64,000 nucleotides of DNA from Rhodospirillaceae bacterium (GTDB lineage Bacteria > Pseudomonadota > Alphaproteobacteria > Bin65): the NCBI GenBank assembly GCA_011523655.1, contig WTGH01000003.1, positions 28,858-92,857 of the forward strand, given 5' to 3'. The notes under the pieces are model-generated. The model saw nothing but the letters and a program-made list of their open reading frames with translations. It made no database searches and was not told where the DNA came from. The position numbers and the translations under genes were made by a program. Positions 1-10,639 of the stretch are shown piece by piece. The first letter of the stretch is position 1; every line of letters starts with the position of its first letter.

Positions 1-216
1 CACGGCCGCGAGGACACGCTGGTCACGCTGGAATCGGTGGAGAAGCTGGCCGAAAAGCTGATGACCCAGAGGGGCGTCGTGATCGATCTCCGGGTCGTCG
101 AGGATTGCGACCACTTTTTCAACGACCATCTCGACGAGATGCAGGGCCATGTCGAGCAGTATCTCGACGTCGCCCTCGCAACGCCGCGAAAGCGTGTGAT
201 CGGGGGCCGGCGTTAG
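1..216 (+). CDS. alpha/beta hydrolase, C-terminal fragment
   Basis: The frame is open from the first base to a TAG at 214-216, giving the last 71 residues of a protein that begins outside the window. It contains [16 protein letters not shown] followed by a [12 protein letters not shown] segment and a short helical end. This matches the C-terminus of the COG2945-type alpha/beta hydrolases, where the (A/C)DHFF histidine is the last member of the catalytic triad. The substrate cannot be inferred. Its stop overlaps the stop of convergent anmK by three bases within TTAG. The family assignment rests on one motif and is moderately sure. Confidence 0.6.
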   Translation, partial: HGREDTLVTLESVEKLAEKLMTQRGVVIDLRVVEDCDHFFNDHLDEMQGHVEQYLDVALATPRKRVIGGRR

Positions 217-1313
217 GGCGCACGGCGCGGTCTGTCGATAACGCCGCCGCTCGTCGGCGCGGGGACGCCGGTCGTCTGCGGGAGGCTGGTCGGAAGCCCG
301 TCGACGACGCGCAGCGCCAGCCAGGCGAACGCCTGGGCTTCCAGGGCGTCGCCGTTCCAGCCGACCGCTTCGACCGGATCGACCGGCGCATCGAGGGCCG
401 CGCGCAGGCAATCCATCAGAAATCCGTTCCTGCGCCCTCCGCCGGTAACGAGCCAGCGCCGCGGCGCCTCCGGCATCCACCCGACGGCCCGGACGACGGA
501 TTGCACGGTGAAGGCCGTCAGCGTCGCCGCGCCGTTCTCGACGCTCAGATCGTCAACCGCGGCGTCGAAGGCGTTCCGGTCGAGGCTCTTGGGCGGCGCG
601 GTCCGGAACCAGGGATGGCCGAGCCAGGCCGCGATGCGCCCGCCGTCCGCCGCGCCGCGCGCCGCCGTCTCGCCGTTGCGGTCGAACGATGCTCCGGTCC
701 GATCCAGCATCCAGTCGTCGAGCAGGGCGTTCGCCGGCCCGGTGTCGAAGGCCATCAGGGGCGTCTCTTCGACGCCCGATTCCGGCCCGGCGGAACCGAT
801 CCAGGTGACGTTGGCGACGCCGCCGAGATTGAGCACGGCGAGCGGCTTTTCGAGACCGGCGGCAAGCGCGGCATGATAGAGCGGCGCCAGCGGCGCGCCC
901 TGCCCGCCCCCGCGCACGTCGGCGCTGCGAAAGTCGCTGACGACCGGTATGCCGGCGGCGGCGGCCAGGGCCTGCGTATCGCCGATCTGAACCGTCCGGC
1001 GGTTTTGCGGATCGTGGCGGATCGTCTGGCCGTGAAAGCCGACCCAATCGACGTCTGCCGGATGCAGGTTTTCCGCTGCGAGAAACGCCTGGAGCGCCCC
1101 CAGATGGGCATCCGTTACCGCTGCGACCGCCGCCGCGGACCCCCGGTCCTGCCCCAGACAGGACCGGATCGCGGCGCGCCGGTCCGCCGAATAGGCGCTC
1201 GTCCGCGCGGGTCCGGCCTCGATCCGCCACGCGCCGTCCGAACGGATCAGCGCGACATCGACGCCGTCGAGCGAGGTGCCGCTCATCATCCCGATGGCGG
1301 TGCGCAGCGTCAT
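213..1313 (-). CDS. anmK: anhydro-N-acetylmuramic acid kinase AnmK
   Basis: This is a 366-residue protein of normal family length. AnmK phosphorylates and opens the ring of 1,6-anhydro-MurNAc released by cell-wall turnover, giving MurNAc-6-phosphate in the cytoplasm. The N-terminal [17 protein letters not shown] is the diagnostic ATP-binding signature. It is followed by [11 protein letters not shown], by [11 protein letters not shown], by [15 protein letters not shown] and by a [12 protein letters not shown] segment, all conserved in the family. The ATG at 1311-1313 gives the expected N-terminus. It is convergent with the preceding hydrolase (the two stops share TTAG) and divergent from tyrS, with a 150-bp gap for promoters. 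An anmK-tyrS divergent pair is common in alphaproteobacteria. Confidence 0.95.
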   Translation of the reverse strand: MTLRTAIGMMSGTSLDGVDVALIRSDGAWRIEAGPARTSAYSADRRAAIRSCLGQDRGSAAAVAAVTDAHLGALQAFLAAENLHPADVDWVGFHGQTIRHDPQNRRTVQIGDTQALAAAAGIPVVSDFRSADVRGGGQGAPLAPLYHAALAAGLEKPLAVLNLGGVANVTWIGSAGPESGVEETPLMAFDTGPANALLDDWMLDRTGASFDRNGETAARGAADGGRIAAWLGHPWFRTAPPKSLDRNAFDAAVDDLSVENGAATLTAFTVQSVVRAVGWMPEAPRRWLVTGGGRRNGFLMDCLRAALDAPVDPVEAVGWNGDALEAQAFAWLALRVVDGLPTSLPQTTGVPAPTSGGVIDRPRRAP

Positions 1314-1463
1314 GGGCGGATGTGGAAAACCGAAGCGGGCATCTCAGTTAGTCCGGGCAATTTGTCCGGCCGGGCGGGCTGTGTTAGATCGCCGGTCCAT
1401 CAGGCCGCTGTCGCGGTTCGCGCCCCGGTCGAAAAGGGGGCCACGAGGGAGATAGCGCGGCCC

Positions 1464-2726
1464 ATGTCCGGCTTCAAATCCGAATTCATGACCGTGCTGC
1501 ACGAGCGCGGCTACGTTCACCAGTGCACCGACGCGGACGGGCTCGACGGAAAGGCGGCCGGCGGAGTCGTCACGGCCTATATCGGCTTCGACTGTACGGC
1601 GGACAGCCTGCATGTCGGCAGCCTGCTCCAGATCATGCTGCTGCGCTGGCTCCAGAAGACCGGCCACCGGCCGATCGTCCTGATGGGCGGCGGCACGACG
1701 CGGGTCGGCGACCCCTCGGGCAAGGATTCGTCGCGCCAGCTCCTGAGCGATGCGCAGATCGCCGCCAACATGGCGGGCATCCGCAGCGTGTTCGAGAAGT
1801 TCCTGATCTTCGGCGACGGGCCCGCCGATGCAGTTATGGCCAACAACGCCGACTGGCTGAACGATCTCGCCTATGTCGATTTCCTGCGCGAATACGGCCG
1901 GCATTTTACCATCAACCGCATGCTGACCTTCGACAGCGTGAGACTGCGCCTCGACCGGGAGCAGCCGCTCACCTTCCTCGAATTCAACTACATGATCCTC
2001 CAAGCCTACGATTTCGTCGAACTGGCGCGGCGCTACGATTGTTCGCTCCAGCTCGGCGGGTCGGACCAGTGGGGCAACATCGTCAACGGCGTCGAGCTCG
2101 GCCGGCGGGTCGAGCAGCGCGAATTGTTCGGCTTGACCTCGCCGCTGATCACCACGGCGTCGGGCGCCAAGATGGGCAAGACCGCGCAGGGCGCAATCTG
2201 GCTCAATGCCGACCGGCTGAGCGCGTACGACTACTGGCAGTTCTGGCGCAATACGGAAGACGCCGACGTCGGCCGCTTCCTGCGCCTGTTCACCGACCTG
2301 CCGCTCGGCGAGACCGCCCGGCTGGAGGCGCTGGGCGGCGCCGAGATCAACGACGCGAAAAAAGTGCTGGCGACGGCGGCGACGGCCATGCTGCACGGGC
2401 CGGACGCCGCCGAGGCAGCAGCTGAAACGGCGCGCCGGACCTTCGAGCAGGGCGAAGCGGCCGGCGGCCTGCCGGTGGTCGACGTGCCGGCCGCCGACCT
2501 GGAAGCCGGCATCCCCGCCTTCGACCTGTTCCGGCGCGCAGGACTGGCCGCCAGCGGCGGCGAAGCCCGGCGGCTGATCCGGGGCGGCGGCGCCCGGCTC
2601 AACGGCGAACCGGTAACGGACGAAAACCGGGCGATCGGCGCCGGCGCGATCGGCCCGGACGGCACGATCAAGCTCTCCGCCGGCAAGAAGCGGCACGTCC
2701 TGGTGCGGCCCGCGCGCGCCGGTTAG
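1464..2726 (+). CDS. tyrS: tyrosyl-tRNA synthetase
   Basis: A class I aminoacyl-tRNA synthetase of 420 residues that charges tRNA-Tyr. The HIGH-type motif is HVGS at residues 50-53, and the KMSKS-type loop is KMGKT at 236-240. [11 protein letters not shown] near 196-206 is the tyrosine-binding segment. The last 60 or so residues ([20 protein letters not shown] onward) form the C-terminal S4 RNA-binding domain. The frame is open far upstream, but ATG 1464 (MSGFKSEFM) gives the usual TyrS length, and the upstream extension reads as antisense of anmK. The stop at 2724-2726 overlaps the stop of the convergent AsmA-like gene. Confidence 0.96.
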   Translation: MSGFKSEFMTVLHERGYVHQCTDADGLDGKAAGGVVTAYIGFDCTADSLHVGSLLQIMLLRWLQKTGHRPIVLMGGGTTRVGDPSGKDSSRQLLSDAQIAANMAGIRSVFEKFLIFGDGPADAVMANNADWLNDLAYVDFLREYGRHFTINRMLTFDSVRLRLDREQPLTFLEFNYMILQAYDFVELARRYDCSLQLGGSDQWGNIVNGVELGRRVEQRELFGLTSPLITTASGAKMGKTAQGAIWLNADRLSAYDYWQFWRNTEDADVGRFLRLFTDLPLGETARLEALGGAEINDAKKVLATAATAMLHGPDAAEAAAETARRTFEQGEAAGGLPVVDVPAADLEAGIPAFDLFRRAGLAASGGEARRLIRGGGARLNGEPVTDENRAIGAGAIGPDGTIKLSAGKKRHVLVRPARAG

Positions 2727-5700
2727 TTCCGCTTTTCCTTGCCCCTGCGCCGCTTGCCGCCGCTGCCGAAATCGAAGAGCCGGCGCAGCGCTCCCGGCGT
2801 GAGGAGGGCAACCGGATTGACCTGGAATTTCGGCTTGTCCAGGGAGCCCTTGACGGTGAAATGGGCTGCCAGAAGGCCGCTGCCCTTCTCGCCGATCAGC
2901 AGATCGCCGATGATCGGCACCCTGCCGAACACGCTGTTCAATTCGTAGAGCGGCACCAGCGTGCCGCGCAGCCGCACCTGCCGCTTCGCGCGGCCGATCT
3001 CGCCGGCTGCCGTTACGCCGATCAGGCTGCTGTAGGCGCGGCCTTCGCCGATCCGGAGCCGGTCGCCCCGAAGGTCGAATGTCATGTCGAGCCGTTGCAT
3101 CCGGATGCTGCCGTCGATACGGCGGCGTTCCGCGAGCGCGAAGAAACGGGCGATCGCAGGCGCCCGCTCGACCTGGAAGTTCTTGAGGCGCAGGGTGCCG
3201 GACATCGGCTTGCCCTCGAGCGTCGGGCGGCGAAGGGCGCGGACGGACAGCGCCCCGCCGCGCAGATTGTCGACGATGCCCAGCGCCCGCAGGGCGCCGC
3301 CGCCGTCATCGGAGGCGAGCATGACCGCCTGGCCGCCGCCGGCCGGAGTCAGGCGAAAGTCCAGCGATTTGCCGGACGGCAGCGCCGCGGACAGGCGCAC
3401 CCTGCGCAGGGACCTGCCGTCGTACCGCGCGGCGCCCGTCGCCGACCACAGGGGAAGCGACTTTGCAACGAACAGCCGGTCGACCCGGAATTCCATGTCC
3501 AGAGGCTCGACGGCCGGCGCGGCGTTCGAACGGCTTGCTCCGGTGCGCTTCGACTGCGCCGGCGGAGCCTTGAGGAAGGGCGAAAGGTCGAGCACCCGCC
3601 CGGTCAGGCGAAGCCGCCGCCCCGTCTTCGTCCGCCGCTCCAGTACTGCGGAGAGCCGGGTGCGCCCGGCCGACAGGCGGGTGACGGTCAGGCGGCGCAG
3701 CGTCCGGCCGTTGCTTTCCATCGTCGCCTTGCCCTGGAATGCGACCGGCGGCGATTGCAGCGAAAAGCCGGAAATCGCGGCAAGCCGGCCATGCCGGAAC
3801 TCCAGCCTGGACGATCCCTTCGCCGGCTGTTTGGGCGGTTTCACGATGTCGAGGACGGGAATGTTGAGGCGCGCGCCACGAAAATCGTAACTGCCTTGGA
3901 CGACCGTCCGGCCGTTGTCGTAGGCGCTGAGCGTCACGTCGGCGCCGAATGGGCCGGACAGGAAGCTGCGGATATCGAGGCCCGCGGCAAGCAGCAGCCG
4001 GGGCGTCGGGACGCCGCGGATCGACAGCCGGCGGCGCCAGGTTTTCGACGCCGGGCCGAATTTCTCCTGCCAGCGCAGCCTGGCCGACGCGCCGCCCACC
4101 GTGCTTTCGCCCTCCAGCTCGAACCCTGCCCTGCCGACCGTGAGGCCGAACCTGCCCCCGGTCAGATTCAGGCCGAACACGGCCCTCGGCCACGACACCT
4201 CGCGGACTTGCGCATCCGCCGCGAACGGAACCGTCCCGAAGGACAGGCTGTCGTCCAGCGGAAAGCTCGATTTCAGCCGGACGCGGGCCTGCCCCCGGAT
4301 CGCGGCGGGATCGGCCGCCTGCCGCCGGATCGACGCCAGCGTCTCGCGGTCGATCAGGCGCAGGAAATCCTGCACCGATCCATCGACCGCCGCGTCGACG
4401 GCGATCTTCGCGGCAGTGCCGCGGAGGCCGTCGATCCGGACCGAACTTTCGCTCACCCTGCTTTTCCCGATCCTGCCCCGCCGGATCCGGAAGTCGATCT
4501 TTGCAGCGTCGAATTGCGCCTCGCCGCCCGCGTCGCGCAGCGCGGGCAGCGCTCCCGGCAAGCGGATATCCAGGCCGTCGAAACCGAACCGGCCGGCGAG
4601 GCGACGCACCTGCACCCGGCGGTTCCCGCCATCGCGAACCGTTAGGCTGAACCGGGTATCGATTTTCTTCACCCGCCCGGCGCCGACATTGCGGAGGACC
4701 CATCGTCTGGCGTTCGGGCCGACCTTGCCCGGCCACAGCCGGCCCAGCGCCTTGACGCCGAAGCCGGTGAGCGAACCGTTCCCGTCGACGGCAAGTCCGC
4801 CACCGATGCGCTGCACCCTGCCGGTGAAATCGAGCTTCGTATCGCCGAGATCGACCTGGAACCGGCCGATATCGGCAGCCCGCGTCCCATCCTTGAGCGC
4901 GCCCGCAAGATGCAGAGACCTGACCCGCACCGGTCCGCGATAGACGCCCGGCAGCCTTATCCTTCCGGCAGCGCCCTCGACGACCAGTGCGCCACCGTGG
5001 AAACGCCCGTCGTCCGAGCCCGTGAAGGATAACTTGCCGGACAGCGGCACCTGAAGGTTTTCCAGCACGCCCAGCGCCTCCGAGACCGCCGCCAGGGCTG
5101 CCGGGTCGAGGCCCTGGAATGTCAGGGTTCCGGTTACTCTTCCGTCGGCCTTGCGATAATCCGCTTCGCCGCCGATCCGCGCCGCCTTCCCGCCGGTTCG
5201 CAGGGTAAAGGAAACGTCTGCGGCCAGGCCTTCCGGCCGGCGCCGCAACGCAGACCGCAGCGAATCGGCCCGCCACACCTGTCGTGTCGGCCGGTCCGAG
5301 AGCGTAACGTTGCCACCGACGATCTCGATGGACCGGAGACTTCCCAGCGGCTCGGCATCCGCCGGCTTGCCGGCCATACGGCCGATCATCATTGCGAGGA
5401 GCCGGTCCTGCCCGCCGGGCTGCGACGCGCCGGTTCGCAGCGCAATGTTGCCCCGGCCGTCGCGCTCCAGGGCGATCTCCGGCTGCACGAAGCGGATCGA
5501 CTCCAGCCGCAACTGCCCGGTCAGCAAGGGCAGCAGCGCGACCGTCACGACGACCTCGGGGAAATGCGCCACCTCGCCGCCGTCCTTACCGGTCAGCCGC
5601 AAATCCTTGCTGCGCAACGGCAACCCCGACATGTCGCCCGGCCAGACCGCCTCGGTCGTTCCCAGCCCGATCGTCAGGTCCGGAAACGAGCGCGCCAGTT

Positions 5701-5842
5701 CCGCCCGGACATGGCGGGCGGCGAATTCGGCATCGACCGGCCCGAGATAGAGGCGCCAGACGACCGCCCCCGCTGCGATGACGACGAGCGCGACGATAAC
5801 CGCAAGGCTCTTGACGACAATGCGGATCGGCTTGCGAATCAC
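2723..5842 (-). CDS. AsmA/YhdP-like large envelope protein
   Basis: 1039 residues with one N-terminal membrane anchor (about residues 10-32) and then a long, beta-rich, repetitive body rich in Gly, Arg and Leu. The opening has an AsmA-type segment ([20 protein letters not shown]). The C-terminal part, with [21 protein letters not shown] and [22 protein letters not shown] sequences, matches the AsmA_2/DUF3971 end of YhdP and TamB relatives. Such proteins bridge the periplasm and are thought to move phospholipid toward the outer membrane. That role is family knowledge and cannot be tested here. It is divergent from glnE and convergent with tyrS, so it is probably transcribed alone. Confidence 0.8.
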   Translation of the reverse strand: MIRKPIRIVVKSLAVIVALVVIAAGAVVWRLYLGPVDAEFAARHVRAELARSFPDLTIGLGTTEAVWPGDMSGLPLRSKDLRLTGKDGGEVAHFPEVVVTVALLPLLTGQLRLESIRFVQPEIALERDGRGNIALRTGASQPGGQDRLLAMMIGRMAGKPADAEPLGSLRSIEIVGGNVTLSDRPTRQVWRADSLRSALRRRPEGLAADVSFTLRTGGKAARIGGEADYRKADGRVTGTLTFQGLDPAALAAVSEALGVLENLQVPLSGKLSFTGSDDGRFHGGALVVEGAAGRIRLPGVYRGPVRVRSLHLAGALKDGTRAADIGRFQVDLGDTKLDFTGRVQRIGGGLAVDGNGSLTGFGVKALGRLWPGKVGPNARRWVLRNVGAGRVKKIDTRFSLTVRDGGNRRVQVRRLAGRFGFDGLDIRLPGALPALRDAGGEAQFDAAKIDFRIRRGRIGKSRVSESSVRIDGLRGTAAKIAVDAAVDGSVQDFLRLIDRETLASIRRQAADPAAIRGQARVRLKSSFPLDDSLSFGTVPFAADAQVREVSWPRAVFGLNLTGGRFGLTVGRAGFELEGESTVGGASARLRWQEKFGPASKTWRRRLSIRGVPTPRLLLAAGLDIRSFLSGPFGADVTLSAYDNGRTVVQGSYDFRGARLNIPVLDIVKPPKQPAKGSSRLEFRHGRLAAISGFSLQSPPVAFQGKATMESNGRTLRRLTVTRLSAGRTRLSAVLERRTKTGRRLRLTGRVLDLSPFLKAPPAQSKRTGASRSNAAPAVEPLDMEFRVDRLFVAKSLPLWSATGAARYDGRSLRRVRLSAALPSGKSLDFRLTPAGGGQAVMLASDDGGGALRALGIVDNLRGGALSVRALRRPTLEGKPMSGTLRLKNFQVERAPAIARFFALAERRRIDGSIRMQRLDMTFDLRGDRLRIGEGRAYSSLIGVTAAGEIGRAKRQVRLRGTLVPLYELNSVFGRVPIIGDLLIGEKGSGLLAAHFTVKGSLDKPKFQVNPVALLTPGALRRLFDFGSGGKRRRGKEKRN

Positions 5843-5976
5843 CGTACCGGCGTCCTAATCAGGGAAAGACGAAAGTAGTGACGCCGGATGTTCCGGCGCT
5901 CCGCCGCCCGGCAGCAGGCGGGCCGGCGGTGCGCACCGTTCTGGCCCCGGCAAACGGCACACGAGATGGACAACCG

Positions 5977-8900
5977 GTGAGCGAGAGTCCGTTCCACCGC
6001 CTGAGCACGCCACCGTCACCGTCCGATCCGGATATGCTGGCGCGCAATCTGGAGCGATGGTCGACCGCGGTCGAAGAGGAACTCGAGGGCGAAGCGCGGC
6101 TCGATGCAACGCGCTTGCTCGACAGTCGGAACGGGCGGCTCCTGCGCGCATGTTTCGGCAATAGTCCCTTTCTTTCGGAATGTCTATTGAAGCATCCGGA
6201 CTTCGCGCTGGCGTGCTTCACGGTCGGCTACGACACGGCGATCCGGTCCGCGCTGGAGGATGCCCGCAAGGCGCTCGCCGCGACCGGCAAGATCGACTCC
6301 GTCGCCCGCATCCTGCGCGTCGCGCGCCGCCAGGTCGCGCTCGGCATTGCGCTTGCCGACCTGTCGGGTGCGTGGGCGGTCCCGGCGATTACGGCGACGC
6401 TCAGCGATTTTGCCGACTGGGCCATCGGCTCCGCCCTGGAGGCCCTGCTGCGCGAAGCCGCGGGCCGCAATGCCCTGACCCTGGATCCGAAAGGGCTCTC
6501 GCCGGCCCGCAACTGCGGCGTGTTCGTGATCGGCATGGGAAAGCTCGGCGCCCACGAGCTGAACTATTCGAGCGATATCGACCTGATCGTCTTCTTCGAC
6601 CCTGAGGTCGTGCCGATCGCGCGGCCCGAACGGCTCCAGCGCGAGATGGTGCGGCTGACCCAGGGCCTGGTCGACCTGCTGCACAAGCGCACGGCGGACG
6701 GCTACGTCTTCCGCACCGACCTGCGCCTGCGGCCGGACCCGGCCTCGACCCCGGTCGCCCTCTCCGTCGACGCCGCCGAGGTCTATTACGAAAGCATGGG
6801 CCAGAACTGGGAGCGCGCCGCCATGATCAAGGCGCGCATCGTGGCCGGCGACATGGCCGCGGGCACGGCCTTCCTGGAGCGGCTGCGGCCGTTCATCTGG
6901 CGCCGCAGCCTGGATTTCGCGACGATCCAGGATGTCCATTCCATCAAGCGCCAGATCAACGCCCGGCGCGGCGGCGGCACCATCCGTTCGCCGCGCGGCC
7001 TGCCGGGCCACGATGTCAAGCTGGGCCGGGGCGGCATTCGCGAAATCGAGTTCTTCGCCCAGACCCAACAGCTCATCTTCGGCGGTCGCGACGCCAGCCT
7101 GCGCGAACGCGCCACGGTCCGGGCGATCGATTCGCTGGTGGCGGCCGACCGGGTCGAGCCGCGGGCCGCGCACGATCTGACCGAAGCCTACGAATTCCTG
7201 CGTACCGTCGAACATCGTATCCAGATGGTCGAGGACCGGCAGACCCAGACGCTGCCGGACGATGCCGCCGAGTTCGGCGCCTTCGCCACCTTCATGGGCT
7301 ATCCCTCGGCCGACGCCTTTCTGGCCGCGCTGTTCCATCATCTCCAGCGGGTCGAAAGCCACTACGCCGGCCTGTTCGAGGAGGCGCCCGACCTGGGCGG
7401 GCCGAGCAGCCTGGTGTTTACCGGCGGCGACCACGACCCGGACACGCTAAACACCCTTTCCACCCTCGGATTTGCGGAACCCGAGACGGTTTCGTCCGTG
7501 ATACGCGGCTGGCACCACGGCCGCTACAGGGCGACCCACAGCGACCGGGCCCGGCAGCTGCTGACGGAGCTGACCCCCACCCTGCTTCAGGCGATCGGCA
7601 GTTCGCCGGCGCCCGACGAGGCGTTTCGCCGGCTCGACGCGTTTATCCGCAGCCTGCCGGCCGGCGTGCCGCTGTTCTCGCTGCTGCACGCCAACCCGAG
7701 ACTGCTCGACCTGATCGCCGAAATCATGGGCACGGCGCCCGAACTGGCGGGAACGCTGGGACGGCGGCCCACCCTGTTCGACGCGCTGCTCGACCGCGGA
7801 TTTTTCGACCGGGTGCCGGACCGGCAGGCGATGACCGACGGTCTTGCCGATTCCCTTCCCGTCGATTGCAGCTTCGAGGAGAGCCTGGACGCGGTCCGCC
7901 GCTGGTGCGCCGAGGCGCGCTTCGGGATCGGCGTGCGCTTCCTGCACGGGAGAATCTCGGCGGCGGAGGCCGGCGGCGCCTATGCCGATGTCGCGGATAC
8001 GGCGGTGACGGCCATTCTGCCGCGTGTCGAAGCGGCGTTCGCGGAAAAGCACGGACGGTTCGAGGACGGAAGCTTCTGTATCGTCGGGCTCGGCAAGCTC
8101 GGCGGCCGGGAACTTACGGCAACCTCCGACCTCGATCTGCTGTTCGTGTATGACGACCGGATCGGAGAGGCCCAGTCGGACGGCGCGAAACCGCTGGCGC
8201 TCAGCCTCTACCATGCGCGCTTCGCCCAGCGCCTGTTCAGTGCGCTGACGGCGCCGACGGCCGAAGGCGGCCTCTTCGAGGTCGATCTCCGGTTGCGGCC
8301 CTTCGGCAACAAGGGGCCGCTGGCCACGAGTTTCTCGGCGTTCGAGGACTACCAGGCCAACCATGCCTGGACCTGGGAGCAGATGACGATCACCCGGGCC
8401 AGGGTCGTCGCCGGAACCGAAGCTCTGGCGCGCGATGTCATGGCGGTCACGGCCCGGTCCGTCAACCGGCCGCGCGAGGCGGCGAAACTGGCGGCCGAAG
8501 TCGCCGACATGCGGCGGCGGCTGGCCGAGAACCGCGAGGCGCCGACGGTCTGGCACGTCAAGAACATGCCCGGCGGCATCCTCGACATCGAGTTCGTCGC
8601 GCAATTCCTGATCCTGCTGCACAGCAACGCCCACCCGGACCTGCGGCATGCCAATACCGCCGCGGCCCTGATGGCGCTGCGAAAGGCGGGATGCGTCGAT
8701 CCTGGCGATGCCGATACGCTGCTCCGGGCCGCTGCCCTCTGGCAGACGATCCAGGCGATCCTGCGGCTGACCGGCGCCACACTTGACGCGGACGGACGGC
8801 CGCCGGCCTCGCTGCATCCCCTGCTCTGCCGCGCGGCGGATCAGCCCGATATCCGCGTGCTGGAAGCCGAAATGACGGAACTGGCCGGCACCGTTCGCCG

Positions 8901-9000
8901 GATCTTCGACCGTGTGGTAACCGAAACCGCGGCGGGCGCCACACCGGCCGAAACCGGCCCGCTGCCGTCCCACGCGCTGGATGCCGGCCAGGGAGACTGA
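5977..9000 (+). CDS. glnE: bifunctional glutamine synthetase adenylyltransferase/deadenylase GlnE
   Basis: GlnE attaches AMP to, or removes it from, glutamine synthetase in response to PII and so controls ammonia assimilation. Both nucleotidyltransferase domains are visible: GMGKLGAHELNYSSDIDL in the N-terminal half and GLGKLGGRELTATSDLDL in the C-terminal half. Each is followed by its R-LRP-element (DLRLRPDP; DLRLRPFG). The start is uncertain. GTG 5977 follows a GAGATGG and leaves 134 bp to the divergent AsmA-like gene; it gives 1007 residues. GTG 5878 would add 33 low-complexity residues and leave only 35 bp for two promoters, so 5977 is preferred. Confidence 0.93.
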   Translation: MSESPFHRLSTPPSPSDPDMLARNLERWSTAVEEELEGEARLDATRLLDSRNGRLLRACFGNSPFLSECLLKHPDFALACFTVGYDTAIRSALEDARKALAATGKIDSVARILRVARRQVALGIALADLSGAWAVPAITATLSDFADWAIGSALEALLREAAGRNALTLDPKGLSPARNCGVFVIGMGKLGAHELNYSSDIDLIVFFDPEVVPIARPERLQREMVRLTQGLVDLLHKRTADGYVFRTDLRLRPDPASTPVALSVDAAEVYYESMGQNWERAAMIKARIVAGDMAAGTAFLERLRPFIWRRSLDFATIQDVHSIKRQINARRGGGTIRSPRGLPGHDVKLGRGGIREIEFFAQTQQLIFGGRDASLRERATVRAIDSLVAADRVEPRAAHDLTEAYEFLRTVEHRIQMVEDRQTQTLPDDAAEFGAFATFMGYPSADAFLAALFHHLQRVESHYAGLFEEAPDLGGPSSLVFTGGDHDPDTLNTLSTLGFAEPETVSSVIRGWHHGRYRATHSDRARQLLTELTPTLLQAIGSSPAPDEAFRRLDAFIRSLPAGVPLFSLLHANPRLLDLIAEIMGTAPELAGTLGRRPTLFDALLDRGFFDRVPDRQAMTDGLADSLPVDCSFEESLDAVRRWCAEARFGIGVRFLHGRISAAEAGGAYADVADTAVTAILPRVEAAFAEKHGRFEDGSFCIVGLGKLGGRELTATSDLDLLFVYDDRIGEAQSDGAKPLALSLYHARFAQRLFSALTAPTAEGGLFEVDLRLRPFGNKGPLATSFSAFEDYQANHAWTWEQMTITRARVVAGTEALARDVMAVTARSVNRPREAAKLAAEVADMRRRLAENREAPTVWHVKNMPGGILDIEFVAQFLILLHSNAHPDLRHANTAAALMALRKAGCVDPGDADTLLRAAALWQTIQAILRLTGATLDADGRPPASLHPLLCRAADQPDIRVLEAEMTELAGTVRRIFDRVVTETAAGATPAETGPLPSHALDAGQGD

Positions 9001-9027
9001 CTCCGGAACTCGCGCCGAAGGCGGCAC

Positions 9028-9048
9028 GGCCCGGGATTTCGCCGGGCC
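9028..9048. terminator. possible bidirectional terminator hairpin
   Basis: GGCCCGG and CCGGGCC form a perfect 7-bp stem around a 7-base loop, in the 68-bp gap between the convergent ends of glnE and the VOC gene. There is no T-run on either side, so intrinsic termination is only a suggestion from position and symmetry. Confidence 0.35.
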
Positions 9049-9068
9049 TGCCGGGTCGCGGGCCTCCC

Positions 9069-9638
9069 CTATGCCGAGGGCCACTGCGCCGGACCGAGCC
9101 CCAGTTCTTCGGCAAAGCGGGCGCGCCAGCGCTCGACCGGTTCCGCCGTCGGCTCGGTTTCGAGCATCCGTCTGGTGATCTCGGCGATCTCCCCGTCGCT
9201 CAGGGATAGGTCCAGGTTGTCGGCGTAGTAGGGCTGGTTCACATACCAGGGGGTGTCGACGAAGGCTTCGGTGCGGTTGCCCTCCGGGTCGTGGCAATAG
9301 ACGGCCCAGGAGACCCCGTGGTTCATGGTCAGGACATTGGTGACGCCGGGATAGTCCTGAAGCGCCCGGTGGATCTGTCTGAGGCGGTCGAGGTCGTTCA
9401 CCTCGAAGGACATGTGGTTGTAGTGAACGCCCTCCCTCGACGTTCGCCCCTCGTAGAGCACCAGCTGGTGGTGGTCCCTCGGGTCGGCGCAGAGAAAGAC
9501 GATCTCGCCCGTTTCCCCGCCAACGCCGCGATCGGTGACACGAAGGCCATAGACGGTGGTGAAGAAGTCCACCATCCGGTCGACGTCGAAAACGTGGAAC
9601 CCGGCATGGCTCAGTCGGATCGACGGTTTCAGGGTCAT
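9069..9638 (-). CDS. VOC-family (extradiol dioxygenase-like) protein
   Basis: 189 residues with a vicinal-oxygen-chelate fold, the superfamily of glyoxalases and extradiol catechol dioxygenases. LSHAGFHVFDVDRMVDFF opens the first beta-alpha module. GVHYNHMSFEV supplies a second metal-ligand His, and HDPEGNRTEAFVDTPW supplies the C-terminal ligand Glu. The set of His, His and Glu suggests a metal-dependent dioxygenase or lyase, but the substrate is unknown. ATG 9638 is preceded by a good GGGAGG ribosome site, which fixes the start. It lies 116 bp downstream of the SDR gene on the same strand, and the pair may serve one catabolic step. Confidence 0.8.
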   Translation of the reverse strand: MTLKPSIRLSHAGFHVFDVDRMVDFFTTVYGLRVTDRGVGGETGEIVFLCADPRDHHQLVLYEGRTSREGVHYNHMSFEVNDLDRLRQIHRALQDYPGVTNVLTMNHGVSWAVYCHDPEGNRTEAFVDTPWYVNQPYYADNLDLSLSDGEIAEITRRMLETEPTAEPVERWRARFAEELGLGPAQWPSA

Positions 9639-9754
9639 GGAAGCCTCCCGATCGGGACGTGGCCGTTGCCTTGACCGGCGCGCCGCAGCGGAGCGCGAAC
9701 CGGAGCCGTTCTGTTTCGAAGTCGGCCGAACCGTCAACGGCGGCGGCCGGCCGG

Positions 9755-10456
9755 TCAGAACTTCTCCACCCACGGCCGCAGCTCGACCTCCCAGGTCCAG
9801 GCGCTGCGGTGCTGGCGGTGGACGTGGAGATAGGTTTCGGCGATGGCGTCCGGCAGCAGCAGCCCGTCGTCGCCCCGGTCGTTGCGCGGATCGTCCGGGC
9901 CCGCGCTGATGCCGCCGTCGATCACGAAATGGGCGACGTGAAGGCCCTTCGGCTGGAGCTCCCGCGCCATGCTCTGGGCCAGGCCGCGCAGGCCGAACTT
10001 GCCCATCGCGAAGGACGCCGACTGCGGATAGCCCTTCACGCTCGCCGAGGCGCCGGTGAACTGGATCGAGCCGCTGCCGCGCGGCAGCATGAGCTGCGCC
10101 GCCTTCTGGCCGACCAGGAAGCCGCCATAGCAGGAGATGAGCAGCGCCTTGCGCACCTCTTCCCGGTCGAGGCCGGAAAGCGGGCCGCGCTCGCGGTAGC
10201 TCGGATTGTAGACCACCAGGTCGGGCACGCCGTGGTCGGCGACCGCCGCGTCGAACAGCGCGTCCACGGAAGCGCCGTCGATGGCGTCGCATACGCGCGC
10301 CGTCGCGCCGGTCTCGGCGATCAACCCGGCCAGCTTGCCGGTATCGCGCGCCGCCACCGTCACCGCCATGCCCTGCGCCGCGCACAGCCGCGCCAGCGAT
10401 GCGCTGAGGCCCGGGCCGGTGCCGACGATGAGCGCGGATTCTCTGGTCTCGGTCAT
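9755..10456 (-). CDS. short-chain dehydrogenase/reductase (atypical)
   Basis: 233 residues of the Rossmann-fold SDR superfamily. The nucleotide motif is GTGPGLSASLAR near residues 11-22, which fits the GxxxGxG pattern, and ARELQPKGLHVAHFVIDGGI is the usual region after the active site. The expected catalytic YxxxK is not present: the corresponding segment is SASFAMGKFGLRG, so Tyr is replaced by Phe while Lys remains. This is the divergent branch often annotated simply as SDR family protein, so the reaction is open. The ATG at 10454-10456 follows GGAGGAA, which is supplied by the first of three 33-bp repeats. The frame stays open through all the repeats to an ATG at 10588, so an 11-residue-repeat extension is formally possible. 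Confidence 0.8.
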   Translation of the reverse strand: MTETRESALIVGTGPGLSASLARLCAAQGMAVTVAARDTGKLAGLIAETGATARVCDAIDGASVDALFDAAVADHGVPDLVVYNPSYRERGPLSGLDREEVRKALLISCYGGFLVGQKAAQLMLPRGSGSIQFTGASASVKGYPQSASFAMGKFGLRGLAQSMARELQPKGLHVAHFVIDGGISAGPDDPRNDRGDDGLLLPDAIAETYLHVHRQHRSAWTWEVELRPWVEKF

Positions 10457-10461
10457 GCCTG

Positions 10462-10560
10462 TTCCTCCGGTCGGTCCGTCGGACGATAGGTAGCTTCCTC
10501 CGGTCGGTCCGTCGGACGATAGGTAGCTTCCTCCGGTCGGTCCGTCGGACGATAGGTAGC
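10462..10560. repeat. three perfect 33-bp tandem repeats carrying a ribosome binding site
   Basis: Units lie at 10462-10494, 10495-10527 and 10528-10560 and are identical. Read toward the SDR gene on the minus strand, each unit ends in GGAGGAA, so the copy nearest the gene provides its Shine-Dalgarno sequence 6 bases before the ATG. Each unit also holds the palindrome GTCCG-T-CGGAC. Because 33 is a multiple of three and the unit has no stop, copy-number changes would not shift a frame reading through it. Confidence 0.95.
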
Positions 10561-10639
10561 GCGGCGGCGCGCGTTGCGGGGAGGACATGGTGACGCCCGG
10601 CCCTGCCGGCCGTTCCGCCCGAACCGGCCCCCCGCTCCG

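Noticed and set aside
6184..9297. Long minus-strand frames (416 and 616 codons) over glnE
   Set aside because: They are antisense shadows of glnE; both nucleotidyltransferase domains are on the plus strand.
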